This document shows positions 54,140-64,000 of a stretch of 64,000 nucleotides of DNA, one piece after another. This DNA comes from Sympetrum striolatum. Taxonomy: Eukaryota; Arthropoda; Insecta; Odonata; Libellulidae. A program made the position numbers and the translations under genes. The DNA is taken from contig OX388346.1 of assembly GCA_947579665.1 (NCBI GenBank), positions 88,848,615 to 88,912,614 on the forward strand, in the 5' to 3' direction. Below the pieces are notes generated by a model. That model did not search any database. It worked only from the letters and a program-made list of their open reading frames with translations, and was not told the DNA's origin. Numbering within the stretch: position 1 is the stretch's first letter; every line of letters starts with the position of its first letter.

Positions 54140-54512
54140 TGCCACGAGGCAACTTGCTCTGGCCTGGTAAAACAGAGGGTGGTGACGCGAGTTACAGTAC
54201 GCGGCAAAAGCGGATCGCACAGCAGTCAGAGCCACCTGTTACTCTAGTCTGCAGGTGTTCTCTTGTCGGTGTTGAGGACGTTTGTTCTTCTTTATTCTGA
54301 TGTTCCCTCGTTTTCTCAGCTTCGAGAGTCGCATCGCAGCCCAATTGCTGCATTTGATCGCGGATCGACCTCAACCCTCGTGTTTGGTGGCATGGGGAAG
54401 AACCTTCGGCGGACGCGAAGGTCGTGTCATGTTCGGACTTAGGCTTCGAGACCGGAGCACAATTTTTGAGCCGTGGAGATATTTTTAGGATAGAGAGGTC
54501 ACGTAGAAGGTT
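54140..54512 (+). promoter_or_regulatory. GC-rich patch, candidate promoter and 5' exon
   Basis: The sequence changes abruptly from AT-rich to CpG-containing mixed composition. A TCAGAG/TCAGT-like initiator (cagcagtcagagcc, about 54221) is followed by pyrimidine-rich and GC-rich leader and a good donor TTCAG|GTAATT at about 54512. No long coding frame starts here; a short ATG frame at 54394 ends after 16 codons. It could be a 5' UTR exon of a gene extending beyond the window, on this strand. The opposite strand cannot be excluded. Confidence 0.3.
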
Positions 54513-54716
54513 CAGGTAATTGAATTTCTGACCGAGCGAATCACGAAAGAACTAAAGAGAAATTAATTGAACAAGATTCACTAATTAATTCATGCATGCA
54601 TTTATACGAACGTGAAATATCGATGTAAATTGCAATAGTAAACTCGAGTGTTCTAAATAACTTATTTCATTAGACGTATTTCATCCGTGGTCGTAATGTG
54701 AAGATAATCATAGGCA

Positions 54717-55127
54717 GGCCCGTGCGCACGGGGGGGGGGTTGGGGGTTCGAACCCCCCCCCCATGAGGATCCTTCATACAAAAAGTTCCACGAATGATGA
54801 TTTGAAGATAGGATAAAATGAAATTATTTTATTTAATGTTTCATTTAGTAAACTTTTTCTTCCAAAATGTAGCGCCTCTTTCAACTTTCATGTTAACGTC
54901 TGTCAGGACTCCTTTCGTCTCGGTGAGTCACACTTTCGCGCCAATCAGAAATCGTGTTTCACGAACAAAAGGGCCTAAAATCCCACGCTACCAGCGCGCA
55001 ACTGACTTCTCCGTACGTGCACTACATACTCCGTACATCGTATACGTTAATTATTGATAGTGGTATTAATATAGTTACTTTTTTAGTGAGAAAAGCCCCT
55101 CCCACGAGCAAATCCTGCGCACGGCCC
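54717..55127. mobile_element. MITE with GGCCCGTGCGCA ends
   Basis: Left end GGCCCGTGCGCACGG at 54717, right end the near inverse CTGCGCACGGCCC at 55115-55127, 411 bp. A G-run / GGGGGTTCGAACCCCC hairpin lies just inside the left end. Non-coding; target duplication unclear. Confidence 0.6.
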
Positions 55128-56195
55128 TAATTATTGCTATCATATCCTACTTTATATTATCAAATATTGTAAGATTTTCTTGTACTGTTTTATGCTATTT
55201 TGTGACATTTCACCTTCTTTAGCTTTATTCTTTCATGATTCACTACATGCCAATCAATCGTACCTAATGGATTATTTTTTATTTTCCATTAATGCTAATA
55301 TTTTTGTTCCATACAACACAATGTCTATATTAATTGTAAAATGTAAGAGAATTCCTGTAATAAAGTTAATTATTATCATTATTAATATTATGTATAAAGA
55401 GTATGTCATCATATAATCATTAATATTTAGTCATTATTATTATCATTAATATTTAGTCATTAAAAGTTGTGAAATTTCATCGTCAGGTCTTGAATATATT
55501 TTTTTACCAATTAGATTACAAGTCATATTTGTTATGGCAAGATATTTCAGGTTCATGATATTAATATTTCTTATTATTAAATCTATATAAATTTGATCCC
55601 TCATTTTAGCTTCATTCAATGGGACAATTTACCGTAAATTAAACACTTCTGAAAAAATCCCAATATCTTACACTCTAATAATTTGTTGCCGAAATCTATT
55701 GATCAATATGAATTAACGTCAAAGTGTAACAGTGCAAAGAATGGGCAAAAAGTTATAAATAGAACTTTGCAGATTGCACAAAACATAGCAAAATAAAAAC
55801 ATAGCTAAATTAACTGTAATTAACTGAAAGATCGAGCTCACACAAAGTTCTTTTATTATGCTTTCTGTGCGTGTAAAACAACTTATGTTTCTACAATACG
55901 GCCATTACTACATTACACTTATTCTCAAGAAGATGTACTCTATGTCTAGTCAAGAGTTTGCACGACCAAACCAGGTGCAAGGGGTAAATATCGATTTATA
56001 AAATAATTTACGTTAAAATGATGGCCAAAATTACTGCTAAAGATGTCTGCGTAAAAATTAATAAATGGATAGTAATTCACAAAGAATCGAGATTCTTTCT
56101 AGATAGATATTAATACCCGGCGCCTTTCGGGGTGTGGCAGGGGGAGTAAACACCAGTTGATCTTAACTACTTCTATACTTGGTTATTGTGAAGTA
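55128..56195. other. Non-coding AT-rich DNA
   Basis: Contains a short ATT/TAAT-rich tandem stretch (about 55370-55460, with attaatatttagtcatta twice). Nothing else recognised. Confidence 0.4.
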
Positions 56196-56770
56196 GAGAT
56201 GGGCGCCGCGCCGATTACGCCAGCCGCCGACAATATCGGGCACGCCGCCGCCGCCGAAGAAATAACTACGGCGCGCCGCCGAGCCGCCGCCGAAAATTTT
56301 ATCGGCGGCGCACAGTGTGATATTTTCGTAATCTAGAGGGACAAAAGTCAATTTTCTTACTTGTCTACGCGGATCAAGCGCATTTGGGAAAATATATTAA
56401 TTTCTTGAGTTATTAACTGGAATTGAGTCTTGGAATGCGAGTGATATGTTTACATGAAGCATAAACACAACCACACGCAAAGAAGACACAGGCCCAAAGA
56501 GATAAAGCACAAACGGTGACGGCCCCTATCGGCCGAGTTAGCAAGGAGAGGGATATGAGGTTATTTAAATCTCAGGAAGGAAAGTGTTAAGATATCTTTT
56601 AACATATTTTTATTATAAATAATAACAATTCAATATGATCGATGATCAATGTGCAATAAAATAGGTACAGTAAAACATAATATTGGTAAGTAATAATTTG
56701 TAATCACAAAACAAATTGAAAGGAAAAATAAGGAATTAATTTTATACAACATATAATACGAATTAGAGGA

Positions 56771-57425
56771 TTATTCGGAATCAATATCAGCTTCTTCGAT
56801 ATCACTTTCTGATTCTTCGGAATCAGAAAAACCTGATAGGGTTCCGTCCTGATCCATTGGAGCTGGAGCTCTCATCTCTAAGAGGTCATATACCTCCCTA
56901 CTGATTTTGCCTCGTTTCGTTTTAGGAATTGATTCTATGCTTGCTATAAATGGGTCTGAAGTCAAGAGTAATCTATTTATTAAATCTTTGTTCTACCTCT
57001 GTCTTAATGACATTCGCAGTTTCTTTGGCAAACCCGAACTTTGTGGGACGACAATATCTTGTGGAGGATGGGGAAGGGTTTTGCCAAAGAATATTTTTAA
57101 TTTTTTGGTCAGTCACTGAGAATATCTGAATAGGCACCATCGATCCACTAAATAAACTTTCGTCTGAGCGATTTTCACAAGAAAATCTCTTTTTGTATCT
57201 ACTTTGTTCTGCCCCATCACAACCCCACTTCACAATTATGTCAAGAGTTTTCAATTCTCCTATGGACCTCTTCTTGCGCTTTGCACAATCGCCTTATGGT
57301 GTGGTCCATTAAAGATTGTAATTTTATTTCTGCAAAGGTTTCTGTAGCATTGACGTCACTCGGATAGCACAGCTGTTTTGCTGCTTTAATATTATAATAT
57401 GCTGGATTCATGTTCTTATATTATT
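56771..57425 (-). pseudogene. Transib/RAG1-like transposase relic, internally deleted
   Basis: Leftwards from 57425: MNPAYYNIKAAKQLCYPSDV, ATETFAEIKLQSLMDHTIRR, LCKAQEEV, a frame change at about 57265, then LDIIVKWGCDGAEQSRYKKR. Here the GCDG Asp (codon about 57216-57218) corresponds to RAG1 Asp600 in its SCDGMGD motif. It continues LFSGSMVPIQIF, NILWQNPSPSSTRYCRPTKF and FAKETANVIKTEVEQRF. Directly after a stop (about 56973) comes LTSDPFIAS-type C-terminus MTSDPFIASIESIPKTKRGK and an acidic end, SDSEESESDIEEADIDSE. The middle, including the second Asp and the Glu, is deleted. Assignment relies on memory of the family plus the Transib-type ends. Confidence 0.7.
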
Positions 57426-57479
57426 TGTTAGTTTGTTGTCGGATTACATTGTGTTGATGTGTTGACAGATTCGCATCAA

Positions 57480-57570
57480 ACATCAAAGCAAGCGCTTGGT
57501 CTGAGCATTTTTCTGGCGGTTACACGTTATGGCCAATACGTCGAAAAAATTTTAAGTCAATGACGCTTGT
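57480..57570 (-). mobile_element. SINE-like copy 3 (5' part)
   Basis: The minus-strand segment with attggccataacgtgtaacc and the following bases matches the box A region of the SINE-like copies at 25 kb. It continues into a CTAT repeat and a 'ccggagaagtatctatatata' stretch that also matches 25740-25810. It lies inside the Transib element. Confidence 0.5.
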
Positions 57571-58815
57571 GATTTAGCCTGTGAATGTATCCTCTCTATC
57601 TATCTATCTATATACATGAATGAATCCGGAGAAGTATCTATATATAATAGATAGTAACAAAGAGCCACGCAATGAATACATTTGAATAATTTTTTAAGTT
57701 GATACCCCTACTATGTGAACTTATTTCGCTGGATATAATTATGGAAATGTTAATTAATGTCAGCTTGTTGAAATACAATTTATGTTCCTCAAATTTAGCC
57801 TAGTAAAAAACATTTTTAGATAACACTTCTTTTGGTTGGTAGCGCTGATAAGGATTGATTTTACGATTTTGAAAGTATTACTAATTGTTTTGTCATTATC
57901 GGAAACCTCTAAATTGAAAGTGTCATAAAAAAATCGAAAATATTTTGACTTTTTTCCGAAAGGAGTGAAATTAATTTTTATTATTTTCCGATAGATGGCA
58001 TTTATAACATAGAGTAATTTTGCTAAATAAAATCAAAATAATAAATCCTCTACTACATATTCCAAAAGTATGAAACTTTTAGGTTGATTCTTAATAGGAA
58101 AACGTATCAATTATGTAAGTTACTGCAATTTCGGTACATATTTACACATTTTATTTAATTAATAATAAATGGAAAATAATATTTCGCTAAAAAAGCTATA
58201 TTCACTTTCTTAAAGAATCATTTATGAACTTTTATAAATTGAATCAGTTGATTTATCGTTGAAAGCGTTTTTAAAAATTCAGATAATTTTGGGGTCATAT
58301 TTACCCCTGACGCGACTAATTAATGTTTAAGGAAAGTATATTCAAATTCGCAAATATGCGCAAGCAAATTTAAGTATTTACTATACTTAAAAAGTCATTC
58401 TTTCAGGCAAATACCATTTCACATTGGTATAATGCGATATAATAAACTAAAACTCAAGTTCAAACTGACTCATACGTTTTTCTCATACGGAAAAAACGGC
58501 GATCAATTCTAATGATGCTCGTGATTAAATTAAAACACATATTAAAGTAAAATATTATTTAAACTAACTTTGGTACTTGTATTATAATAATAGCAAAAAA
58601 CAACGGCTACTATCACACAGAAACACTGTGTATTCTTAAAGTAAACTTATACAAATGACGCTATCGCTTAGAACACTTGACATGCTGAGTTCAGATTGTC
58701 AGCGGGTTCGACCCTTTTTTCTATCGGTTGGCGCGGTTTTTATGAAATATAAACCTTAGATCCAGTTAGTATGGTTTGTTCTCTTCCTAACTATACAAAA
58801 ATTTGACCCGATTTT
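57571..58815. other. Non-coding body of the Transib element
   Basis: A (CTAT)n run at about 57596-57612, then AT-rich DNA without a recognisable frame. Confidence 0.4.
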
Positions 58816-58929
58816 ACAAGTAAGAAAATTGACTTTTGTCCCTCTAGATTACGAAAATATCACACTGTGCGCCGGCGTCATTTTCCCCCTACGCCGCCGC
58901 TGACAAAAACCATAACGGCGCCCATGTCT

Positions 58930-60034
58930 ATTGTGAAGTATTGTTCTTGAAGAAATTGGATTTTTAAAAAGACTCATCCTAGCATCTATTTCTCTTATGT
59001 TCACTATCGGATCAGTAGCAGGGGTGTTGCATGATGCCAGTAGCAGTCTCCCTGAATTTATTAAGCTATCCCAGCCTCTCAGCTTCACTCTCCAAACCAA
59101 GGATTTCACCGATCTTTTCCTGATATCGGAAATTTTCTGTTTTCCAACCAGGTTGTGTCTTTGAAAATATTTTCCTGTTGTTCTGTTCACTCTAATTCAT
59201 CGTGTGCACGTCATCTCCAACCAAGAATAGAAGTCCGGCCTCCCGTTTACAGTGAATTCGGGGCCAAAGAGGAGTGTTGTGCCTGATAGTATGAGAAGTC
59301 CAGTTGGACTTGAAGTGCATCAGTAGCTATTCTGCTTGTGGTTGGCACTCAACCTCCAGGACACCCATCTCCTCCTTACGGGTCTCCACGCACGGCAAAC
59401 ACGTGGGTGAATCCTCGGTCAGCTGGCATGACCTCACACAGACAGTTGATTCACAAAACTGCCCGGACTCAGCCCTTGCTGTTCGAGGGGTTTGCTCTCG
59501 GGGTTTTCTCCCCGCCCAATAAGTAATAACATTTAATTTCTCTGAATAAGAAAATTGGGATAATTTCCTTAGAAAGATTTCTGTTAGAGCTGAGTTGCAT
59601 CGTGTCTTTAGGTCTTTATTAATGAAAGCAAATGTTTGTCAAATTAGATGTTACCAAGGGAAGACATAGAGCCAAGGCAAGAGGAGGGAAAACTATTGAC
59701 TGACATAGTGGACAAAAAGCACGTAATTGAAACTTCTACATATTAATACGAAATACACAGAAACAGAGGAGGCCATGGCATCTTTTAGGCATCATTTGGC
59801 ATCTACTAGGCAAATGATGCCTTAGAAGAGGTGGTATTTTTAATATGCAAGTATGACAGAATGCAATACTTTAAACGAATGTGTCTATGATAACAATTCC
59901 CCAATTCTCACCGCCGTTGCTTACTCCCTTTCCCATCCCTCGCCCCCCCGGGCAGCAATTTAACCTCCCCTCCCCTCATTGAGTAACTTCCCCATTCCTC
60001 GTCCTTCACCTTATCTATTCGATGCACCACCTCC
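58930..60034. other. Unassigned DNA, partly GC-richer
   Basis: Positions 59040-59520 and 59900-60030 are less AT-rich and carry spurious open frames, none with a recognised family. The 59340-59520 part looks like an old repeat because its translation changes register several times. No inverted ends were found. Confidence 0.3.
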
Positions 60035-61644
60035 GCTCCACCCTGTGTTCCACTCTTACTATCCAATCTGCGTGGTATAGAAAGCGGATCTGTTGTTACA
60101 GCATTTAAGAAAATTGGCAAGATGATAACTGATGTGGCCGAGAAAAGATAATTCCTCCCAACGTTGTACTTCCGTGGAAATGGAGCAATCGGGATATATC
60201 CTGAAAATGTTTTGTTTTCTTTGTCCATGTGAAAGTATGGTATCTATAAGTTTTTCCATAATAATACCGTTGGAGAGAGCCATGCATTTTATGGTTTTTA
60301 GTTCCCGAGAAACGTTTGATGGAGAGAGAGGGATATTTAAGAGGCGATGAATAAAACTATGAAAAGCAGCGTTTTATGTGTGACTGGATGATTAGAGGTT
60401 GCATGAATTGTGTGGTTCGTATAAGTCGGTTTTCGATAGATAGAAAATTCAATTGAATCTGCATTCCTTGAGAGGATTAAGTCTAGGAAATTTAAATTGC
60501 TGTTATCCTCTGTTTCTAAAGAAAATCTGATTTTACTGTGCTGTTGGTTTAGGTGTGACAGCTATTAAACTGTCTGTGGGATCCATTCCAAATACAAAGG
60601 ACATCGTCAACATATCTCAATAATCTCTACCACAAGAAAACGGGTTTCGTCACATTCTGGGAATATGTAAATAAATTATTCTCAAAATTATCTAAAAATA
60701 TTTCGGCTAAAATTGGCAAGAGGGAAGACCCCATCGCTAGACCATCGGGTTGATTAAAAAAAGATTTTTCAAACAAAACTAATTCTGCGAAATACATAAA
60801 TCTGTCAACAGTAAAATATCGTGAACAACATTTCTGTCCAAGTTTTTGTCTTACAATAATTTTTCCAACAGCAACAACACCTCTTTCCTAGGAATGTTTG
60901 TAAATAGGTTATTAACATCAAAAAAACAATTTTTGAGTTTGTATATAATTTCCAATTTTTTAGTCTATTAGCAAGGTCGATGGAGTTTCGGATGCCATAT
61001 CTAGGTGAAAACAGGGTTAAGTTTTAAATAAGTTCATTCACTATAGAGGCCAGTTTGTGGGTTGGGGAGGAAACACATGAAATAACTGGGCGGATGGGGA
61101 TATCAAGTTTATGCAACTTTAAGAGAGCGTATAATCGTGGAGGAAGAGGATTTGGATTATATATTTTATAATAATCCTTGGGTTTTAGCACAGTTGTACA
61201 CTTTTTCACCATTTCTTTCACTTATTTATTTAGTTCGTTGGTAGGGTCGTTGATTTGCAATATACGGTTGTCTTCTATGAAGGTTTGTACTTTTTGAGTG
61301 TAATTACTTTTGTCTATTATGACAATGCACTTTCCTTTGTCGGCTTTGGAAATAACGAGATTTTCATGTTCCACAGCATTCATGATGATAAGTAAGGTTT
61401 TCTGGGAAGTAAATTTTCGGGGAAGTAAGAAGGCAACACTATTTTTTTTCAGATTTGAAGTGATGGTATGGGTGAAGTTATGTTTTAAGGAACGATCATT
61501 CCCTTGATGGTTGAAAATATATTCACAATCAGCTACCAGATTCTTAAAATCGTTACCGATACAATGGCAAGAATTAAAATTCAGGCCTTTTGATAGGAGG
61601 TTAACTTCGTTATCAGAAAAGTTAACGTAGGATAGGTTCTTCAC
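60035..61644 (-). pseudogene. Penelope-like reverse transcriptase
   Basis: From 61644 leftwards: KNLSYVNFSDNEVNLLSKGL, HENLVISKADKGKCIVIIDK (the hallmark S-K-A-D-K-G box), SNYTQKVQTFIEDN, LPPRLYALLKLHKLDIPIRP and VISCVSSPTHKLASIV. After breaks come PDGLAMGSSLLPILAEIFLD (about 60745-60690), RYVDDVLCIWNG (catalytic box, about 60620-60585) and finally ISTEVQRWEELSFLGHISYH then LANFLKCCNNRSAFYTT. LYGLPKIHK-type and PLGSPLSP-type boxes plus YVDD are specific for Penelope-like RTs, which are related to telomerase. Inactive by stops. Confidence 0.88.
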
Positions 61645-61940
61645 TCGCGGGTAAAATACATGCTCTGTGGGAGGGAGTTTTGAGGAAATTCGGCGGCAGG
61701 TGGAATCATCTTACATAATGTCTTCTGGGATAATCTGGTGAGTTTATCGCGGAGGGTATTTAACTTCTTAAAACAGATCTCACTGGCAAATGTTCTCACC
61801 TTATCATCAAAGCAAGCCCATTCAATGGGATAAAGGGATTCCAAAGGAATTCTACGCAGGATGATTCCATTTTTGGAATCTAGAACTCGTTCAGACCGGA
61901 AAATGACTGCTGCGCAGCTTTTAGTTTCATGATTTGGCAT
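61641..61940 (-). pseudogene. Penelope-like element N-terminal region
   Basis: An open frame of about 100 codons beginning MPNHETKSCAAVIFRSERVL and ending IPPAAEFPQNSLPQSMYFTR. It contains FDDKVRTFASEICFKKLNTL, a charged helical stretch usual before the RT in these elements. The next frame (KNLSYVNFSD...) begins where this one stops, with a one-base shift. Confidence 0.6.
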
Positions 61941-62093
61941 TTATTCGTGTTTTTAAGTTCCCAGAGTGAGTTTTTGCGTAGTTCTTAGCGTTCCTTTAAG
62001 TTTTGAATGCCTAGTGTAAGCTTGTGTTTGTGACTTGTAAGTGCGGTGTTACTGTATGTTTCTTAGTGGTGTGGGTGCCATTCACGTATAAGC

Positions 62094-62337
62094 ATGGCTA
62101 CTTCAGTGGAGGTTGTGTGTTCTATTTGCAAAAGCGTGGTTTTGGACAATGAAGAAACGGCTGTGGTAACGATCCGGTCTTTGATTATGCTATGGATCGG
62201 ATACGAATGATTTAGATGAAATGAATGAGGAAGAAGAAGACAACATTACTCCGCATTTCGATATCTTACCTCATTCTCGCCAAATTGAAAACTCGCCCGA
62301 GGATGCAAACATCAAGAAACAAATTCGTCCAAATTAA
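62094..62337 (+). pseudogene. Internally deleted transposon ORF (both protein ends kept)
   Basis: The ATG at 62094 opens MATSVEVVCSICKSVVLDNE then ETAVVTIR, a C-x2-C start that I recall from multicopy arthropod transposon proteins (MA..V..VCpiCksvv...e). After about 38 codons a TGA comes at 62208-62210. In the next frame a typical acidic C-terminus follows, LDEMNEEEEDNITPHFDILP, ending IKKQIRPN and TAA at 62337. The first 40 and last 45 residues of a long protein thus lie side by side, so this looks like a deletion derivative. Which superfamily is unknown. Confidence 0.45.
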
Positions 62338-63810
62338 TGGGGTATCTTTCCTTTTCTTAAATGTTATCTTACTAAGTTATAATTATTAAACGCTTAATTA
62401 TTTTATTAATAAAATTATTTACTTGTAGGAATAAGAATATACTTTCTGGCATTATAATCGATGTTTTGCTGGAAACCCGCACATAAGCGCTCCGCGTTCG
62501 AAGTCATCTACTGAGTGTGCGATCGTGTTTGGCGCTTCGTAGAAGCTACAATTTTTGAACTACGGAGATTATAATAAATCATTCTGAAGCCTTTTGATGT
62601 TTTCTACAACTTCTAATTCGATATATTTATTGATTTAAAGATGATAAAAGGTCGAAAATCGACATTTAACGCTGATTTTCCCGTTAAAGCTACCCTAAGA
62701 CGAGTTGTTTTTCGGGTGTAGCTTTATAGTTACAAATTGTTCTTTCAATATAAAGTGCTGTGGGTCTAGCTTACACTTTAGTTAGTAGTTTAAAGCAAAT
62801 CGTGTGTCTTTATCGCCATTAGATACGGAGATATACCGTTCAATATGATGCAAGGTCGAAAATCCAAGATGGCGACTTTTGTTTAAATATTTCGGCATGT
62901 TGCCCAATTGGGATATTTTGGGATTTTGCTTCTGGCTGTTTAAAGAACATCTCCACCAATTTTCAGCTTGATAAACCAAAAAAGATAAGTTGAGCCTTTT
63001 CTTGCCTAAAATGCCTCCACTGTTAGTTGGACCCGGAAGTTAACGCTGGGAAGGGTGAGTGTTACTCAAGAAATAAGGATGCCGAGAAGTGTGTCGTTTA
63101 TAATTAAACTTTAAGGTCTGAAAATTTGGTTCATCCGTTTCTATTTATTCCTCTATTCGTTCAGTTTTTTTAAATCGGAATCACCGTCTGCAAGGCTGAG
63201 GGAAATCGGCAACAGTGTGATTAGAGCAGAGTGAAAACTCGGTTGAGCCGCCACATGACCTCGGGCGTTAGTCAAACTTTTGATGAGGCGTGTAAACTTT
63301 CGTGGGTAATTTAAATACAAAACTGATTAATATTTTTCTACAAACCAAACGGTAAATACACACCGCAATTTTTGGTGTTAATTGTATTTGTATTTGATAT
63401 TCTATTCTTCATGATATTATTCTTTGAATAGTGCGAAAGCTGTGTGTATTTTGGTAGATATTTTCTTCTTGAATTATTTAATGAATATCGTATAAAAAGT
63501 TTAACACGACATTGACAATGGATTACAACAGACTGTTATCACCGATTTTTATGGTGGATTTACTTTGTTTGAAAAATCTGTTTCCATAATTTTTCTCACT
63601 TTAGTGATAGCAGTTTGTGCAATTATGATGATATTAAGTAAAGTATAATTTTATGGCTGATTTTAAAATTGAAAAATCTCTTGAGGATGCTGTAATTTAT
63701 TTCAATTACTTCGGAGTTCTTAGAACCGGTAAAGTTAATTCTCCGGTCTTAGTTTTGGTGAATAATTTTCAAAATAATAATAATAATTTAGTAAAGAGTA
63801 CGTTAACCAA
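62338..63810. other. Non-coding DNA
   Basis: No gene or inverted repeat recognised; the 62480-63060 part is somewhat richer in G+C. Confidence 0.35.
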
Positions 63811-63813
63811 ACA

Positions 63814-63880
63814 CAGTCGGACCTCGCTATTTCGAATTTCTAGTTAGTTTCCATCCGATTTCCCATAAGACCAATGGGTT
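63814..63880. mobile_element. Pogo/Tigger-like terminus
   Basis: CAGTCGGACCTCGCTATTTC followed by gaatttctag and a ccatccgatttccc block has the form of a pogo-type end (CAGT...CCTCG.TA...CGAA). The opposite end lies elsewhere or is absent. Confidence 0.45.
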
Positions 63881-64000
63881 TTAACACTAGAAAGACGGAG
63901 GCGGTCATTTTGACCGTTTTCAGTGTTTAACTTCAAAATTTCTAACTAAAACGTTTTTGAATTTTTTGAAACTCTTTGACTTTATTCGATTGTATCCCAA
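63881..64000. mobile_element. piggyBac-like end running off the window
   Basis: TTAACACTAGAAAGACGGAG, then ggtcattttgacc, matches the start of piggyBac-type MITEs: TTAA target, CACTAGAA start and a GTCAnnnTGAC subterminal palindrome. The element continues past position 64000. Confidence 0.55.

Larger units (their letters stand above)
56311..58869 (-). mobile_element. Transib (RAG1-related) transposon with RSS-like inverted ends
   Basis: The two ends are identical inverted repeats of 54 bases (56311-56364 and 58816-58869). Each starts with CACAGTG, the exact recombination-signal heptamer, followed by a 23-base spacer and ACAAAAGTC, which matches the nonamer ACAAAAACC at 7 of 9 bases. Immediate flanks are CGGCG (left) and CGCCG (right); both fit the GC-rich CGNCG-type 5-bp target known for Transib and differ at one base. 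A transposase relic on the minus strand (57425-56771) agrees with the RAG1/Transib core. The element is 2559 bp, internally deleted. Confidence 0.8.
56196..58928. mobile_element. Small GC-rich element hosting the Transib insertion
   Basis: The outer ends are GAGATGGGCGCCG (56196) and, inverted, GACATGGGCGCCG (58928). They are flanked by an identical 12-base direct sequence TATTGTGAAGTA (56184-56195 and 58929-58940), so the target duplication is about 9-12 bp. The outer parts are GCC/GGC-rich and short (about 115 and 59 bp). Long duplication and inverted ends would suit a Mutator-like or other non-autonomous family. The whole middle is the Transib element. Confidence 0.65.
60035..61940 (-). 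mobile_element. Penelope-like retroelement, 3' end missing
   Basis: Minus-strand relic in the order N-terminal region (61940-61640), DKG box, RT core and post-RT region (to about 60040). It ends at KSG, just where the GIY-YIG endonuclease should begin, so the endonuclease is lost. Several frame changes and stops are present. Confidence 0.85.

Noticed and set aside
58849..59190. 113-codon minus-strand frame
   Set aside because: It begins in the Transib inverted end and GC-rich arm; no conserved motif and no splice support.
59304..59526. Two overlapping plus-strand frames in GC-richer DNA
   Set aside because: Protein-like at first glance (NCPDSALAVRGV), but the same bases read plausibly in two frames and no family could be recognised.

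Overview
The window looks like a piece of a large, AT-rich arthropod (most likely insect) nuclear genome. The evidence is spliceosomal exons with GT...AG borders, a synaptotagmin-family gene with multi-kb introns, and a typical invertebrate set of mobile elements: Ty3/gypsy, several CR1/Jockey-like non-LTR elements, a Penelope-like element, pogo/Tigger, hAT-like, IS630-like, piggyBac-like and Transib. The species cannot be read from the sequence.

Layout. 1-5.9 kb: a diverged direct repeat pair, a minus-strand Ty3/gypsy fragment (gag-PR-RT-partial RNase H) cut off by a 263-bp CAGTGGCG-ended element, and a decayed orphan transposon-type ORF. 7.2-9.8 kb: a 5'-truncated plus-strand non-LTR element. 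12.2-18.4 kb: a diverged tandem duplication with exon-like segments and splice signals, interrupted by a piggyBac-like MITE and a reverse-transcriptase scrap. 18.66-19.38 kb: two adjacent copies of one GC-rich MITE. 20-27 kb: a TTAA-type MITE, two non-LTR tails, an unrecognised minus-strand gene (three exon-like segments, 24.19-22.76 kb), a 170-bp hairpin element and tRNA-like SINE copies.

31.9-43.26 kb: minus-strand synaptotagmin gene. I assembled five exons by eye: C2A core, C2B start, C2B core, C2B end and the terminal WH exon. Its introns carry a Tigger fragment, a 3.6-kb CR1-like element and another non-LTR scrap. The second half of C2A is absent from the 258-bp gap where it should lie, and the acceptor of the C2B core exon is irregular. 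The C2B Asp-x-Asp calcium motif is replaced, as in calcium-independent synaptotagmins such as Syt12.

43.4-64 kb: almost entirely transposon tissue. A Tigger-like element (46.97-54.04 kb) is split by a hAT-like element with an exact 8-bp target duplication, which is itself split by an IS630-like element. At 56.31-58.87 kb sits a Transib (RAG1-related) element with 54-bp identical inverted ends. Each end reads as a heptamer CACAGTG, a 23-bp spacer and a nonamer-like ACAAAAGTC; the element lies inside a smaller GC-rich element. A Penelope-like element and an internally deleted transposon ORF follow.

Only the synaptotagmin gene is a confident host gene. All exon borders are hand-read from splice dinucleotides and reading phase, and all family assignments come from motif recognition without database searches.
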